Origin: Isoetes taiwanensis
Lineage: Eukaryota > Streptophyta > Lycopodiopsida > Isoetales > Isoetaceae
Direction: 5' to 3'
Length of the DNA: 64,000 nucleotides
NCBI GenBank assembly: GCA_021234155.1
Contig: JAJEKV010000075.1
Coordinates: 3,817,720 to 3,881,719 of the forward strand
The notes under the pieces are model-generated. The model was not told the DNA's origin. It made no database searches and was given only the letters and a program-made list of their open reading frames with translations. This document shows, one piece after another, positions 36,137 through 48,139 of this stretch; the first letter of the stretch is position 1; each line of letters starts with the position of its first letter. Position numbers and translations under genes: made by a program.

Positions 36137-36836
36137 TAACCTTGATAATAACTAGGTAACAAAACCAAATTTTGTTTTCCACAACAAGAACTCCCAAACG
36201 GTAATCCCCAAAATACAACCCAAATTTTGTCCGTGTCGTATTTTGTAGATGAGGATAACCAATTGGTCCAAAATGTAGCAAATCAACCACAATGATCAAC
36301 GAAACGATGAAGTAAAGTATTATCGTTTGGTCCACGTTTTGGATACGACCTTAATGACATGGAGATAAGCTATATATCCTCGGATTTCCTATCCCATTCG
36401 GGTAATAATGCCACTATCCATCTATCCCACTCGAGTAATATGTGGTTGGTGAATATATGAGTCTATGATGCTGACATTTTGCTTGAAGAAATCATTCCAT
36501 TGTCAAAATCAGGCGGGTCAAGTGTTAAAAGACATGTTGCAAGGTTTTCAAACATAGGCTAAAGTTCCTTGAAATTTATCCTACACTGCCAAGGCTACGT
36601 TCCCATGCACTTTCGCCTCGACTTCAAAATTCAAAGCAGGAGACTCAAGTATTGCAAAGACCTCCTCCCGAAGCAAAGCAGGGCGTGTTTCATGGGAGCA
36701 CCTCCTAAAGGCAATAATCTACGGCGGGCCGAGTGTTAGAAGTCTTTGTTTCAAGGCTTTATTGGCAAATTTCGTATTTAATTGAAAGTGGTTTATTGAC
36801 AAGTGAAAGATAAAGGCCAAGAAGGAGATTTCATAT
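36137..36836. other. No gene recognised
   Basis: Includes the 3' flank of the ORP gene. Short frames have no family signature. Confidence 0.4.
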
Positions 36837-38300
36837 TCAAGAGAGAGGGACCACAAGGGGAGCTCTAGGGGGAGGATGAGGACCTTTCCATTCCCACATT
36901 TCTCCTTCACCTTGAAGGAAAAACTTAGGTGCTTGCTTTGTTTTCCTTTGCTTTTCTTCAATCATGGTCTTGGCATGGCGCGCCTTGTCCCATTCTCTGT
37001 TCATTATCCCTTCACTCACACTAGACCATACTATTATTGATTCAGTAGATGATATGTCCTGCTCCACACCAACATTAGAATCAGAAAATCATATCATAAA
37101 CAATGAAATGAACACTAATTCAAGCAACCTACGTTGAGATTCTCAATCACTGGCGCGTGCAAATTACTCAATGTTGCTTTGGCGTCATACAGCATGCTTG
37201 CCTTGCCACTCCTTTTATCCTTCAGCATAACAGCACTAGAAAACTTAAAAGAAAAATGAGATTATGGTGATTGGAATAGCTAGATCAACTCTGTCCTAGA
37301 AGTCAAGTTACCTGTCCCAATTGCCACTTAGCTCATACAGAGTTTCACCAGAAATTGAGTCTGTAACTTTGCCAGAAACTTTCCTGCTGTTAAAACCCCA
37401 AAATCCCATTCCTTTGAAACTTACAGTTGCAATTAATCTAGATCTTGAACAACAAACTGTAGTGTTGCCACTCCAATCTGTTCCTGGAATTGGAAAGAAC
37501 CTAATTCCCATTTTAGGGCATGTCAATTCATATGTTTCATCATGTGATGCAAGTTTCAAGACCTTTTTGCCATGAATAGTTGCTTCTACTCCACTTCCTG
37601 TTATTTAAACATAAAACCATAGATATTATGAGGTTTCTCAATCTGTTCCAAAAGTAGGGAATTTACTAATACTTACCAAAAAATTTGGGGGAAGCCTGAT
37701 GCCAGAACAACAGCTCAATTTTTTTTGACTGATTTGATCCATAGCAAGCACATATTGGGGGATGATGAGAAACCTATTCAAGAATCTGACACCATGATCA
37801 TTGAACCCAAGAACCAAGATTAGAATATAACATAAAAATGTCCTTACCTGCTCCAACAAAATGTTGAAATCTCCACAAGAAACGTGATGTGTTTCTCCAA
37901 GAATAGGATTATAGGGCGCCTTACCAAAAGGAACAGCTCTAACAGTAGAAATATGCCATCTAACCACGGCCAAGAACCTGGCAATCGGATCTTTTTCCTC
38001 AGCACACTTGCTCAAGAGATCTTGGCCACAAGAATAAATAGTTTCCCCATATGCCTGAAGCTGCGATTTAGGCATATTAAACTGTGGCGGCAGTTGAAAC
38101 CTGGTGAGATCGGAACTATGTGCTACACCCTTAAACAGATCCAACACCCTAAATACTACGTTCTTCTGTTGCTTCTCGTAATTTTCTTTCTCGTCTAAAC
38201 CAAAGGGGGGGAATATAATAGGAACCTTTTGCGCTTCAATTTGCTCTACATCTTCTGCCGCATCATATACGGTTCTTGATGAAGTGCCTAGTCTACCCAT
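36837..38300 (-). CDS. Oxysterol-binding protein-related protein, ORP3/4-type
   Basis: Five exons: 38300-37848, 37773-37677, 37597-37312, 37235-37133, 37061-36837. They sum to 1164 nt, 387 codons plus stop, with consistent phases and gt/ag borders. Exon 1 has SSDLTRFQLPPQFNMPKSQ and PYNPILGETHHVS. Exon 2 opens with VSHHPPICA. Exon 3 carries IPGTDWSGN and ELSGNWDR. Exon 5 has VWSSVSEGIM and EEKQR and ends PRAPLVVPLS. LGET and VSHHPP form the OSBP (ORD) signature. Such proteins bind sterols and phosphoinositides and exchange lipids between membranes at contact sites. There is no PH domain, as in short plant ORP3/ORP4. It looks intact and is the clearest host gene in the window. Confidence 0.92.
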
Positions 38301-39273
38301 TTCTGCAGTGATACAAGAAGCTCTTGGCTATTGCTAGGCTACGAGCAAATCATCCTCTGTCAGCTTAAAAATTGAAGAATGATGAGCCTTAAAGGATAAT
38401 AAATGCGTTCTTCCACTGCAACTAGGTACTACTAGGATTTGCAGAATAGGAAAAAGGGAAGCAAATCCTTGTCGTATTTGGAGGCACCACACCATCACCG
38501 AGATTTCTCCTAATAACGTGTGTCGGAGGCAGAATCTGCCATTTCTACTTTCGATATGCATCTCTTCTTTGGGAGCAAAAAAGGAAAAGCAGCTTCCTGG
38601 AAATGGCAAATTAAAATGTTATTGTAGAAAACGAAACTGGCAATTGTCGCGGTCAATTTTACCCATTTGTCCAAATATCTAATTGACCACGTCTCCTCGA
38701 TAGAACCGAACCTGATTTCCTCACTTTTCATTTAAGCAAAACATAGGCCATCTTACCACGCATCCATTTCCCATTGCTCTTGACATGGAAACCATGCAAA
38801 AATACGAATCTTGGTAAATCTAGCATTTAAAGACAACCACACTTGATCATAAGAAGGCAAACATGCTATACTAGAGGACAAACTCGGCTACAACTTGACA
38901 TTTTCACATGGACTACTAGAGCATCCCAAAAACTTTGAAGTCGGCGTGTGCCATGTGTGTCATATCACCAACACTCAGTTGCATCTAGAGTAACGGCGGG
39001 AATGCACATTTTCCATGAGGCATCGTCATTTGCCAAATCGGTCTAATCGGCCTGACATACCTCGTATGCTTCGTTCAGGAAATTATTTGGCCTAAACCAT
39101 CACAGTTCTGTTAGATCTATCCAATGTGTTTAATTTAAGTGAAGTAATGTCCATGGTGTTTATGTGTTGGTTTACTAAAAAATAAATAAATTTAAAATAA
39201 AATGGTTGGCTTTTACTAGTCCAAATGGGCTTGTAATGTTGAAAATTGCAATGATAAAAACAAGATCAAACGA
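38301..39273. other. Upstream of ORP, no gene recognised
   Basis: Contains the ORP 5' region; no certain TATA or start-site signal. Short minus frames at 38334-38731 show no family signature and may be 5' untranslated sequence. Confidence 0.35.
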
Positions 39274-39364
39274 GAATGAATGAATGAATGAATGAATGAA
39301 TGAATGAATGAATGAATGAACGATTTTTATCATCCACTGAGACCAATCGGCCTATGGGACCCAG
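39274..39364 (-). mobile_element. SINE-like 3' tail with (ATTC)n repeat
   Basis: About eleven GAAT units (plus strand), then tatcatccactgagacc-aatc-ggcctatgggaccca, the same stem-loop as 9704 and 36078. 5'-truncated copy. Confidence 0.65.
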
Positions 39365-39406
39365 AAGGAGCACAGCAATGAAAAGATGAAGCAACAAATA
39401 AATGAC

Positions 39407-41133
39407 ATTGTTCTAAAATATATAGCAAAATAATTGGGGGTTCCAGGGGGGTTTGATATGGATAAAAATTCTTGAAACCATAGACCATATCCATAAAACA
39501 ATTCAATGGGTTGTTATAAAAAAAACATAGATTTAAATTAAAAAAATACTCATGTTCGTTCACTGGTTAGATTGGTTAAAGTAGTCTCATTAGGACATTG
39601 AGTTATTTTGGTAGAGGTTGAAGCTTCCGTATTTCATATTCTAAAACCTTAAATGAAGCCGTATAGAGGCTCGATATACCTTCAAAACCTTTGACAAACT
39701 CGTATTTGACATCTCAAAATCATAGCGCCCCCAATCATAAATGAGCATAAGCGAAACGAGAGGTGCCCAGAGGCTCCAACATACAGTCTGGGCCATAGGA
39801 TTGACAGATCCGACGACTGTGGTAGTCCAAGGTGCACCTCGTTTAGAATATGTAGCAAAATAACAGGGGGTTCTAGGGGGATTTGATGTGGATATAATTC
39901 TTGAAACCATAGACCATATCCATAAAACAATTCAATGGGTTGTTATAAAAAAAACATAGATTTAAATTAAAAAAATACTCATGTTCGTATAAATATATGT
40001 AGCAAAATAACATGGGGTTCCAAGGGGATTTGATATGGATATCATTCTTGAAACCATAGACCATATCCCTAAAACAATTCAATGGGTTCTTATAAAAAAA
40101 ACATAGATTTAAGATAAAAATTTCTTACGTTATCTCACTGGTTATATTGGTTAAAGTAGTCTTATTTGGACATTGAGTTATTTTGGTAGAGGTTCGAGCT
40201 CCCATCCCATATTCTAAAACCTTAAACGAAGCCGTATAGAGCCTCGATATACTATCGAAACCTTAGGCAAATTCATATTTGACATCTCAAACTTTAGGCA
40301 AACTCTTATTGGACATCTCAAAATCATAGGCGCCCCCAATCATAAATGAGCATAAGCGAAACGAGAGGTGCCCAGAGGCTCCAACATATAGTCTGGGTCG
40401 TAGGATCGACAGATTCGACGACTTTGGTAGTCTAAGGTGCACCTTGTTTACAATATGTAGCAAAATAACAAAGGGTTCCAGGAAGGAAGGAAGGAAGGTT
40501 CTTTTATCGTCCGCGGAGGCCAATCGGCCTATGGGATTTGATATGGATATAATTCTTGAAACCATAAACCATAACAAAAAAAACAATTCAATGGGTTGTT
40601 ATAAAAAAAAACAGAGATTTAAGATAAAAAGAACTCATGTTAGCTCACTGGTTAGATTGGTTAAAGTAGTCATATTAGGAGATTGAGTTATTTTGGTAGA
40701 GGTTCAAGCTCCCGTATTTCATATTGTGAAACCTTAAGCGAAGCCGTATAGAGGCTCGATATACCATCAAAACCTTAGGCAAACTTAATGGGTTGTTATA
40801 AAAAAAACATAGATTTAAAATAAAAGAATACTCATGTTAGTTCACTTATTAGATTGGTTAAGTAGTCTTATTAGGACATTGAGTTATTTTGGTAGAGGTT
40901 TGAGCTCCCATATTTCACCTTCTAAAACCTTAAACGAAGTCGTATAGAGGCTCGATATACCATAAAAACCTTAGGCAAACGCGTATTTGACATCTCAAAA
41001 TCATAGGCGCTCCCAATCATAAATGAGCATAAGCGAAACAAGAGGTGCCCAGAAGCTCCAGCATAAGTCTGGGCCATAGGATCGACAGATCCGACGACTG
41101 TGGTAATCCAAGGTGCACCTCGTTTAGAATATT
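39407..41133. repeat. Tandem array of about 450-bp units (five, two partial)
   Basis: Units begin tatgtagcaaaataac at about 39410, 39845, 40002 and 40450, with a fifth partial unit from about 40784. Shared phrases include ttggtagaggtt, gtatagaggctcgatata and gaggtgcccagaggctcc. Unit 2 is short (about 157 bp). Minus-strand frames across the array are by-products of the repeat. Confidence 0.8.
40482..40535 (-). mobile_element. SINE-like 3' tail inserted in the 450-bp repeat
   Basis: (GGAA)n followed by ttcttttatcgtccgcggagg and ccaatcggcctatggg. Other units read straight through (ccaggggg-atttgatatgg), giving the empty site. Confidence 0.7.
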
Positions 41134-41167
41134 GTATTATCGTATATATTTTATAAAGCTCTTTCCC

Positions 41168-41293
41168 CTTGTTTCAAAAAGTGTACTTGCATTATGCCAT
41201 GAAGATATCTCAACAAGATTAATCTCCTATCTTGTTTCAAAAAGTGTACTTGCATTATGCCATTAAGATATCTCAACAAGATTAATCTCCTAT
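41168..41293. repeat. Tandem duplication of 63 bp
   Basis: cttgtttcaaaaagtgtact starts at 41168 and again at 41231; the two copies differ at one position (ccatgaag/ccattaag). Confidence 0.85.
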
Positions 41294-41699
41294 CTAGTGT
41301 GAACGTCATGGCAAAAAACATTCACCAAGTTGTATCAATAAGTGAAGTTTTGCCATACGCAATTCTTTTGCGACTCCACTTTAGATATATCCATATGGAA
41401 CATATCAAAAAACCGCAAACACGCAAAGTGTCCAATCTCTCCAAGAAACCATCTAATGTAAGAAACATAAATCAAGAGAAATAAAATAAAGCCAAGTTGA
41501 AACAATTGTCAAGTCAAGAAATACTTGATTTAGAGCCGCAGGAGATAAGAATTATGGAGGCGTGGGCCAATCAGGGATAGAATCTGTACGTACGAAATCT
41601 AAATTCCTGACGTATAAAGTAAAAAAATACGTATTTTTTTGAAAAAAACATATTTTACGTATTTTTTAGTCGCCGGCCGTAAAAAAAAATTCACGCAGT

Positions 41700-41798
41700 T
41701 TCGCGTATGCGAAAGTTTTTTCGCGTACGCGAAACAGTAAAAACCGCGTACGCGAAAAAAAAAATATAAAAATAAAAATTGGCGTTCGCGTATGCGAA
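41700..41798. repeat. Four copies of palindrome TTCGCGTAYGCGAA
   Basis: Copies at about 41700, 41720, 41743 (one changed base) and 41785 in an A/T-rich background, with a tacgtattttttt...tacgtatttttt pair just upstream. The palindromes are CG-dense in otherwise CG-poor DNA. Confidence 0.8.
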
Positions 41799-41808
41799 AC
41801 AGATCATC

Positions 41809-42003
41809 GTGGTATCCCTTTACGAAATGATCAAACCAAGTAAAGCTTCTTGGCTTCACCCACCACTCGCCTAAACGATGTCCACAAATGCTCTCGTACC
41901 CTAAAGCTTGCAATGTAGCAACCTCATCTTGTACGAGCTTGCCCATGGAGTTATCTTCATTTTGTTGAAGTAGCAGCGTTAAGATTGTGATATATCCAGC
42001 CAT
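41809..42003 (-). pseudogene. Harbinger-type nuclease N-terminal fragment
   Basis: MAGYITILTLLLQQNED at the start, then WWVKPRSFTWFDHFVKGYHD, which resembles the PRS.TWF..F..Y.DD region preceding the DDE domain in plant Harbinger (HARBI1-like) nucleases. After about 65 residues the frame runs into the palindrome cluster, so the catalytic domain is missing. Confidence 0.45.
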
Positions 42004-42129
42004 TATAGGTCTTCGTTGTAAGGCTGCACAATAATCTCGTTAGATGTAAGTTAATTTATCAAATCATGCACCTATAAATACACATAACAAATTTATAGCA
42101 GCTATGTAATATAGAAACTGAAATTTGGA

Positions 42130-42260
42130 AAATGAAGGGTCCACAAGGATGTGTTCCACAAGGATGCTTAAACACCAGGATGCGGTTCTAGAAGGATGCT
42201 TAAACACAAGGATGTGGTTCCACAAGCTATGTGTTCCACAAGGATGCTTAAAGACAACTA
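42130..42260. repeat. Minisatellite of aaggatgcttaaacac words
   Basis: gttccacaaggatgcttaaa and close variants recur three to four times. Confidence 0.6.
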
Positions 42261-42779
42261 TATGTCAGCATCTTTTTATCTCTATTTTTTCCAGACATTC
42301 CACAATGTCGACAACCTTTTTTAGCTTAAGCATATATTGCATGTAGTATATCTCAGTCATATGACTAGTACTTTTGATGTTAGCATGAATATAGCAATCA
42401 ATTTCTGAGCACCCAACTGCATATTTCAGAAATGCACCCAGCACATATTGCATGCAACATATTTTAGTCTTATCATGTATTTTTAGACCTAGCATGGAGC
42501 TTATGCTTTAGCCAAAAGGCAGTCAATCCTCCAAACCCAGCTATTAGTGTAACAGTTCATGGGTATATAGGCTAGAATGATCACAAAGTTTGAGCATGCC
42601 TATGATGTTTGGTAAAGAGGCATGATCGTTTCCAATGGCATGTTCTGTACCTTTGGAAGTTTGCTACATGAAGGCTACAAAAAATACATATGCATCAAGA
42701 ATGGCTACAAAAGTACATTTGTTCAAATAATTGTACGGCTTCAATCAAACACCCATGTTTCATATAAGCCCCAAGAGTA

Positions 42780-43069
42780 GATAAAAAAGAAGGATAGCAT
42801 CTTCAAGATCCTCATGCTGTGCATAAGCTGTAATCATAATACTCCATGAGAGTACATCTGGTGCATGCATTTTGAGAAAGAGTTGCAAAGCACCATCTAG
42901 CATATCTTTCTGTGTAAAACTGAAATAAGTGCAGTCCAAGACACCACATTTGGGTTTGGCATTTGCTAAAAAATACCGAAAGCATTCTTACGCTGATTGT
43001 GTTGAGCATAATCTACAAAAATCATGGCATTCCAGGATGTTGTATCTCGGCAGGGCATAAGCTGAAAAA
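42780..43069 (-). pseudogene. PPR-repeat gene fragment interrupted by the 8.1-kb transposon
   Basis: Minus strand reads QLMPCRDTTSWNAMI, then, over frame breaks, QMPNPNVVSWTALISV and HAPDVLSWSIMITAYAQHED: the repeating M...DV.SW..MI..Y.. pattern of plant PPR proteins. The fragment starts exactly at the transposon edge. On the far side (51169-51200) the minus strand reads EKLNEALQL, and joining both sides across one TTTT gives ALQLFQLMPCRD in frame. Stops elsewhere show the gene was already decayed or is poorly sequenced. Confidence 0.65.
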
Positions 43070-43091
43070 GGGTAAAAGCATGAAAGGGTGT
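43070..43091 (+). repeat. Left terminal inverted repeat
   Basis: Starts GGGTAAAAGCATG; 22 of 22 bases match the reverse complement of the right end. Preceded by aaaaa. Confidence 0.92.
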
Positions 43092-43329
43092 CTATAAATG
43101 TAGCCCTTTTTGTACATATACATATGTACCGAATGCACATTTTTGGAATAACTGTCATCATGACCAGCTAGTAACTGCCATGATTAATGGCTATCCACTA
43201 CTCTGAACCCGCAATTATCGGATTTTGAAATTCTTTCCCAAATTCTTTCTTGGTTTGCCTCTCGTTCACTATCCCGCCCCTGCCTTCTCTGCTTGAATTC
43301 CGATCACGAATTCTTCATCTAGCTATGGC

Positions 43330-45430
43330 CCCAAAACGCCCCCAGATGAGTGCTTGCTCATCATCACAGCCCAAACAAGATGCCGTGCTTCGGCGGTGGA
43401 ATTTTTACCCAAGGAGTTTACGTTTGGGTTACGAGGTGATCCAAGCCAAAGACCTCCATGATAAACATCAGAGGCCCACATACCCAACCTAGAGATGGTT
43501 ATGAACGAGGTATGGGGTGAAGCTCCAAAAAGCGGGCGAGGATTCAAGGAAGGGAGAATCCGAACGCATGGAAAGATGATTTTTTTAAATATTATGAATT
43601 GGTTTATGGCAAGAAACAGGTTACAAACCATTATATTTCAACCTATTTTGCCAGAGCATTTGCTCTTCACTTGAAGGGACGGCTTGTTGATTGGATGGAC
43701 GTGGCTAGGACCGCCAAAGATCTTGCCAAAACCCTCATTTCAGACGTTACAGAGCAGGTAAATCCTCAACTATCAAACAGGACATCGTATTGCAGCAGAA
43801 TATTAGAGCCCTGGGTTATTCTAGATCAGATGTTGACACAATAAAGCAGTTACTTAAGCATGGGTTGGAGGAGAAAACTAACCTATTGAATGAAGTAGAA
43901 GCACTGGAAGAAAAAAAAGGAGGGATGCATTGAAGGTCATCACCGGGATTGAGGGTAGAAAGGATATGCTATCCAAGATCTGCAGCGAGATCTGCCGAGA
44001 AAATAGATGAGACAAAACAGAATTTGACAAATTGTCCCGTGATCCCGCTGGAAATCAAGTTATCTTGGTGTTGAAGTACAAGTTGGAAGACTTGGTTATG
44101 AGTAGACATGATAAAGAACGGCCTCTTCTAAGCTAGAAATTGGTTTGCGTGGAAGCAACTAAAGACATTGAAAGGCATGAAATCTCAATTGAACAAGCAA
44201 AGGAAAAACTTAATTGCATTGAATTGGTTCAAAGAAAGGCATTCCACATTTTGGATTTCATGGGGAGAGCGGGACCTATTGTTACTCGCACCCGAGGCCC
44301 CCACCCTCGTGAGGGGAGCTACTTCTATAAGAGCGCTTCATCACATTCAGCTCATGTACTGTTGTGGCCAAGGCTTTGGCAAAACTGGTTTGTTCTTTAT
44401 AGCTCCATGCGAGATGCTTATTGCCTCTTACGCTTGTGTTATCACGGTCCATGAAAGACAAAATTGCATAAAAGGTTGCATCCGGGATGAGGGCATTCGA
44501 ATTCAGCTTGGTTTCCCCTGGCATGAAAGGTATGCATTGCTCTCAACTAATTTAAACTTATATTTCTCTTCATTCATATTTGTTATTGTAATCGCATAGT
44601 TCTACATGTATGGCTTTCTTGCATTGCTATTCCTTGTACATGTATAACTTTTTAGTGTACATCCAGAAGCGAGGTACATAGGCATATATTTGCTTGTTTA
44701 TTGATGCTTTTATTTTTGAGCTTGGACTGCAGTTGTATCAGTTGTACATGTCTCTAATGGAGTCTACATCTGCAAATAGATGTACATGCATTTATCTTTA
44801 GAGTGCATCTGTAGATGGATTCATAAGTATGTGCATTTTTTACATATATGTGCTTTTTTTTGGGCATAGATCTACATTCCCTAACTGGATACCTGGGTAC
44901 ATCTGGGTACATCTGGGTACATTGAGGTACCTCTATGTACATTGAGGAACATGTACATGTACATTTGGCTATAGTTAAATGTAGTTACGTACAGTTGGTA
45001 CATTTTATGTACATGAAATGTACATGCTTGGCAGAATGTACCAGATATTTCTCATTAGTTCTGTTTTCATGTTCTTTTATGTCTATTGAAATTTAGATCA
45101 TTTGTTTGTTTGTAGATGAGGCTGTTCCTATCCCAGAAGCAGCTTTAATGGCTGATGTTCTTGAGCCATCTGCATCGACTCTCTTTACGATTTTCGCCGA
45201 GCATAATAAGCGGGACCAGAATCAGAGAACCTCAACCTTCCAACTCCCAGATCACCAATGACATTTACAATTGCCGTAATAGAACCATCACAAGAATGGT
45301 GCCTCCTCGAACATGGCAAAGTGAAGTTGAGGAAATTGAGAGGATGGCACTTGAGAAAGCTAAAAAAGTGCGGTCGCGAGCCTTCAATGACTGGCACCCA
45401 GTAAACTCTTTCATCACCAAGTGCTAAATT
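43330..45430 (+). CDS. Unrecognised exons of the transposon's plus strand
   Basis: Possible exons include a start MAPKRPQMSACSSSQPKQ (ATG about 43325), a stretch TYFARAFALHLKGRLVDWMD ending in DVTEQ|gtaaat (about 43760), a Glu/Lys-rich piece ERHEISIEQAKEKLNCIEL (about 44170), and 45155-45427 with ITRMVPPRTWQSEVEEIERM. I recognise no family. The gene model is uncertain; frames between these pieces are broken. The order suggests one long multi-exon gene reading towards the Ulp1-like part. Confidence 0.3.
44640..45045. repeat. Left subterminal array of GTACAT words
   Basis: Many GTACAT/ATGTAC words, including ctgggtacat three times in tandem near 44897 and atgtacatgtacatttgg near 44950. Further single copies lie close to the left end (gtacatatacatatgtac, 43115). 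Such repeats next to transposon ends often bind the transposase; here that is inference. Confidence 0.7.
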
Positions 45431-46305
45431 ACTAATTGGAGAAGCTAAGAAAGATTCGACTTTTGTCTCCGATCATCTGCGGTCAGTCCCGGACTGACCT
45501 CTACAAAGGAGCTACAAAGGACACAGATCCAGATTTTAACCCGAGAGATACCGGGGAAGAGGAAGCTGAAGTTGGTAGTTGAGTCCACTCCAAAGAGGAG
45601 GCAAAAGAATCTTTGGTGATGGCACTCCAAAAGGAAAAAAAAACAGGCAAAATCTCCAAAGAAACAAAAAATGTCCTCCTAAAAGAAAATCTCCGGGCAA
45701 AAAAGTGCCACCACCACCTAGAAAGAGGTATGTCCAAGATGAACTAATTTTTGTTAAACATCTCAGTTTATGGTAATTAACCACATTTTTTTTTTTGTAC
45801 ATAGGACACGATCCGCGGTAGTGAAGGAAGTTGATCCCGATCCTTCCGAGTGAACGAGAAGAGGAAGAGGATCTACAAGCAAATATTGATGTGATAACAA
45901 ATAAGGTGCAAGAGCCTCGAGAAGATCTTTGAAGCGGTGATGAATTTACAAGGTGAGTAATATACAATTGATTACAATAGATATATTCTTTTGCTAATCT
46001 TTGTTGTTTCCTTGTATAGTTTAGTGAACCGACCCAAAAGGTTGGTTCCATTCACTCCTTATAGGGATCGGTCCTCCTAAGCCCGCACCCTCTATCTTTC
46101 AAAGTGATGTTGACGAGTTACTCTGGAGAAGTGGACTTGACCTCTAAGATGGTAGATGTCTATGGGAGGTAGGATAGCATTTCAACATATTTATGTTATT
46201 TCATTCCCTAAGTCACTCATCTTATGTATTAATATGTAATCTGGATTTGTGTGCGGTACCTTTGTAGCGATCTTCCATCGATTGGAAACACAAGTTTTTT
46301 CTGGT

Positions 46306-46862
46306 TCGACCCGGACACCTTCCAGAATTTTGTGAATTCCCTCAAGAACAGGGGGGGCAGATGCACAGAACACTAACATAAAGGAAGGGCTGGATGGCAT
46401 TTTGATTGCAAGATGCCAATACATATTTGTTCCAATTCTGCAAGGCCCAAATGTGGCATTGGCAATACTTGTGCTTGCTGGTCCACTGAAAAGCTCTTTT
46501 CCATCTATAGCTAGCCCAAGTATACAGATCCTCTCTCCTGTCAAAGGCTATGTACCCGATGCTAAAGTGGTCCAGAAGTAAGTATGAGTTTCTGTTTTGT
46601 TTTTATGATTTGATTATTCTCATATTGCAATTTCTTATGCTTGATTTATTCTCACATTGCAATTTTGCAGGTTTCATAAGCTTGTGATCAATAACATGAT
46701 GCTCGGATCCAACAGCTTAAACCATGGTAGGAAGAACTTTGATGCTCCTGTGTTCTGTCCTAAAATGCCAGAAACTAGTACCAGCAACCCTTGCATGTAC
46801 ATTGTGGCTTACATGCACAAATTCATAGATGCCGTGGTTGATGCACAAAAAGCTCCATTTTT
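46306..46862 (+). pseudogene. Ulp1-like (C48) protease fragment, altered active site
   Basis: Exon to 46577 (AA|gtaagt) joins exon 46671-46862 (after ttgcag) in phase. The first part reads FVPILQGPNVALAILVL, where Ulp1-like proteases have FVPI...HW.L. The second reads PKMPETSTSNPCMYIVAYMH, where the family has P.Q...DCG......YM. The His is replaced but a Cys is kept. A frame break lies near 46378. Ulp1-like genes are common passengers in plant transposons. Assignment rests on spacing and hydrophobic pattern only; an unrelated protein is possible. Confidence 0.35.
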
Positions 46863-47277
46863 GTAAGTAGAACATGTTATTTTCCTATTAGTTATTTGTT
46901 GGTATAGTCCTCTAATACTTGTGCACCATGCGGATGACACCCGGTTGGTTCATGATGCCTATGCCAAGTCACGGAGGGATCATCTAATGGAGGCATTAAT
47001 TGTAGAAGGCGAGATGAATATACAAGCGAGTTGTTCCTACACGGGTAGATAGTCCCTTTGACTTGTTTGTAAATTACAGGTTTTGTATGAGCCATGCTCA
47101 GAGCTTCTTTGTACTCAATAAGTAATGAAAAAAATTAATTTATTTGTCTCACTTACACCTGTGCAAATAACAATCGTGTAATTATCAATGTGTTTTCTCA
47201 ATTGTGTGTGCGAAATGTAATTATAAATTGTGAATCTCAAGTGTTTTCTTTGCTGACAATTGAATCATCTAATTCAG

Positions 47278-48049
47278 GGGAGAAAGCTCATTATCTTTGA
47301 CTTAAATTCTGTGTTGGGCAAGAGTGTGCACAAGAATGAAAATATTAACTCAAGATACCAACAGATCGGAAAGATGAGCTTCAATTTAATATAGGAAATT
47401 TTTTTATCAGCGCAGGCCGGGGCTAGCATCACTTGTTAGCATTTGTAAGAGAAGGGTTTGATGTTGCCATCTGGTCTTCACTCACTTCTAAAAATCTTCA
47501 ACCAATTGTGGAACATACTTGTGATGCTTTTTCCATAAAGCTGAAGTTTGTTTACAACCGGGAGCGTGTTGGACTCGCCACACAAACACCCTCTAACGAA
47601 CCTCAAAGGGGTTGTTTGTGAAACTATTAGTGTGGTATGGAAAGAGTACCCAGTACTATGGACATACAGTTACGATCGACGACGAAAGATACAAATCCAC
47701 TTTGAATCTGTGAGGGAAGCTACATATGTCCTTTCTCTTGGACACCGATATTAGTTTGTGACAGTTGCTTGTCCGCGGAGCTCATTCCATGGCTTAATGG
47801 ATTCAAAATGGCGAAGATGGTATAGTTTATGTGAAAGAGCATCCAATGACTAATGCACGGCATGGCATATCGAAGGCGTGGAACAGATTTTGTTTGGCAA
47901 ACTATGGCGAAGAACTTGGGTGCTCTCTGCTGCCTAAATTTAGTCAATATCTGAACAAGGAATGGAGAAACTGCCATCATGTTATTGGCCTCTCGACTGG
48001 CCCATTGTTGGTACAGACTTTGACTGATGTACAAATTCAAATGTTATGA
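47278..48049 (+). pseudogene. FCP1/NIF-type HAD phosphatase-like fragment
   Basis: After acceptor attcag the frame reads GRKLIIFDLNSVLGKS, in the place of the HAD nucleophile motif DxDx (here DLNS, so the second Asp is lost, as in some plant relatives). After a break, FVREGFDVAIWSSLTSKNLQ and KLKFVYNRERVG follow, typical of the FCP1 homology domain (FDVAIWSS). A further shift near 47570 leads to SVVWKEYPVLWTYSYDRR. The last part (47831-48049) is unassigned. Convergent with the transposase gene, inside the transposon. Either a captured host gene or a standard element ORF. Confidence 0.55.
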
Positions 48050-48139
48050 ATATATGTATCAAAGTTTTTGTTCATTGCACTTGAGTACTCTGTTCTTACT
48101 GTCTTTCTTATTGGTACAATTATGAGTGTGTATACATAA

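Noticed and set aside
39641-40586. Minus-strand frames with repeated MVSRIIS and similar peptides
   Set aside because: They are read-throughs of the 450-bp tandem repeat and change frame between units.
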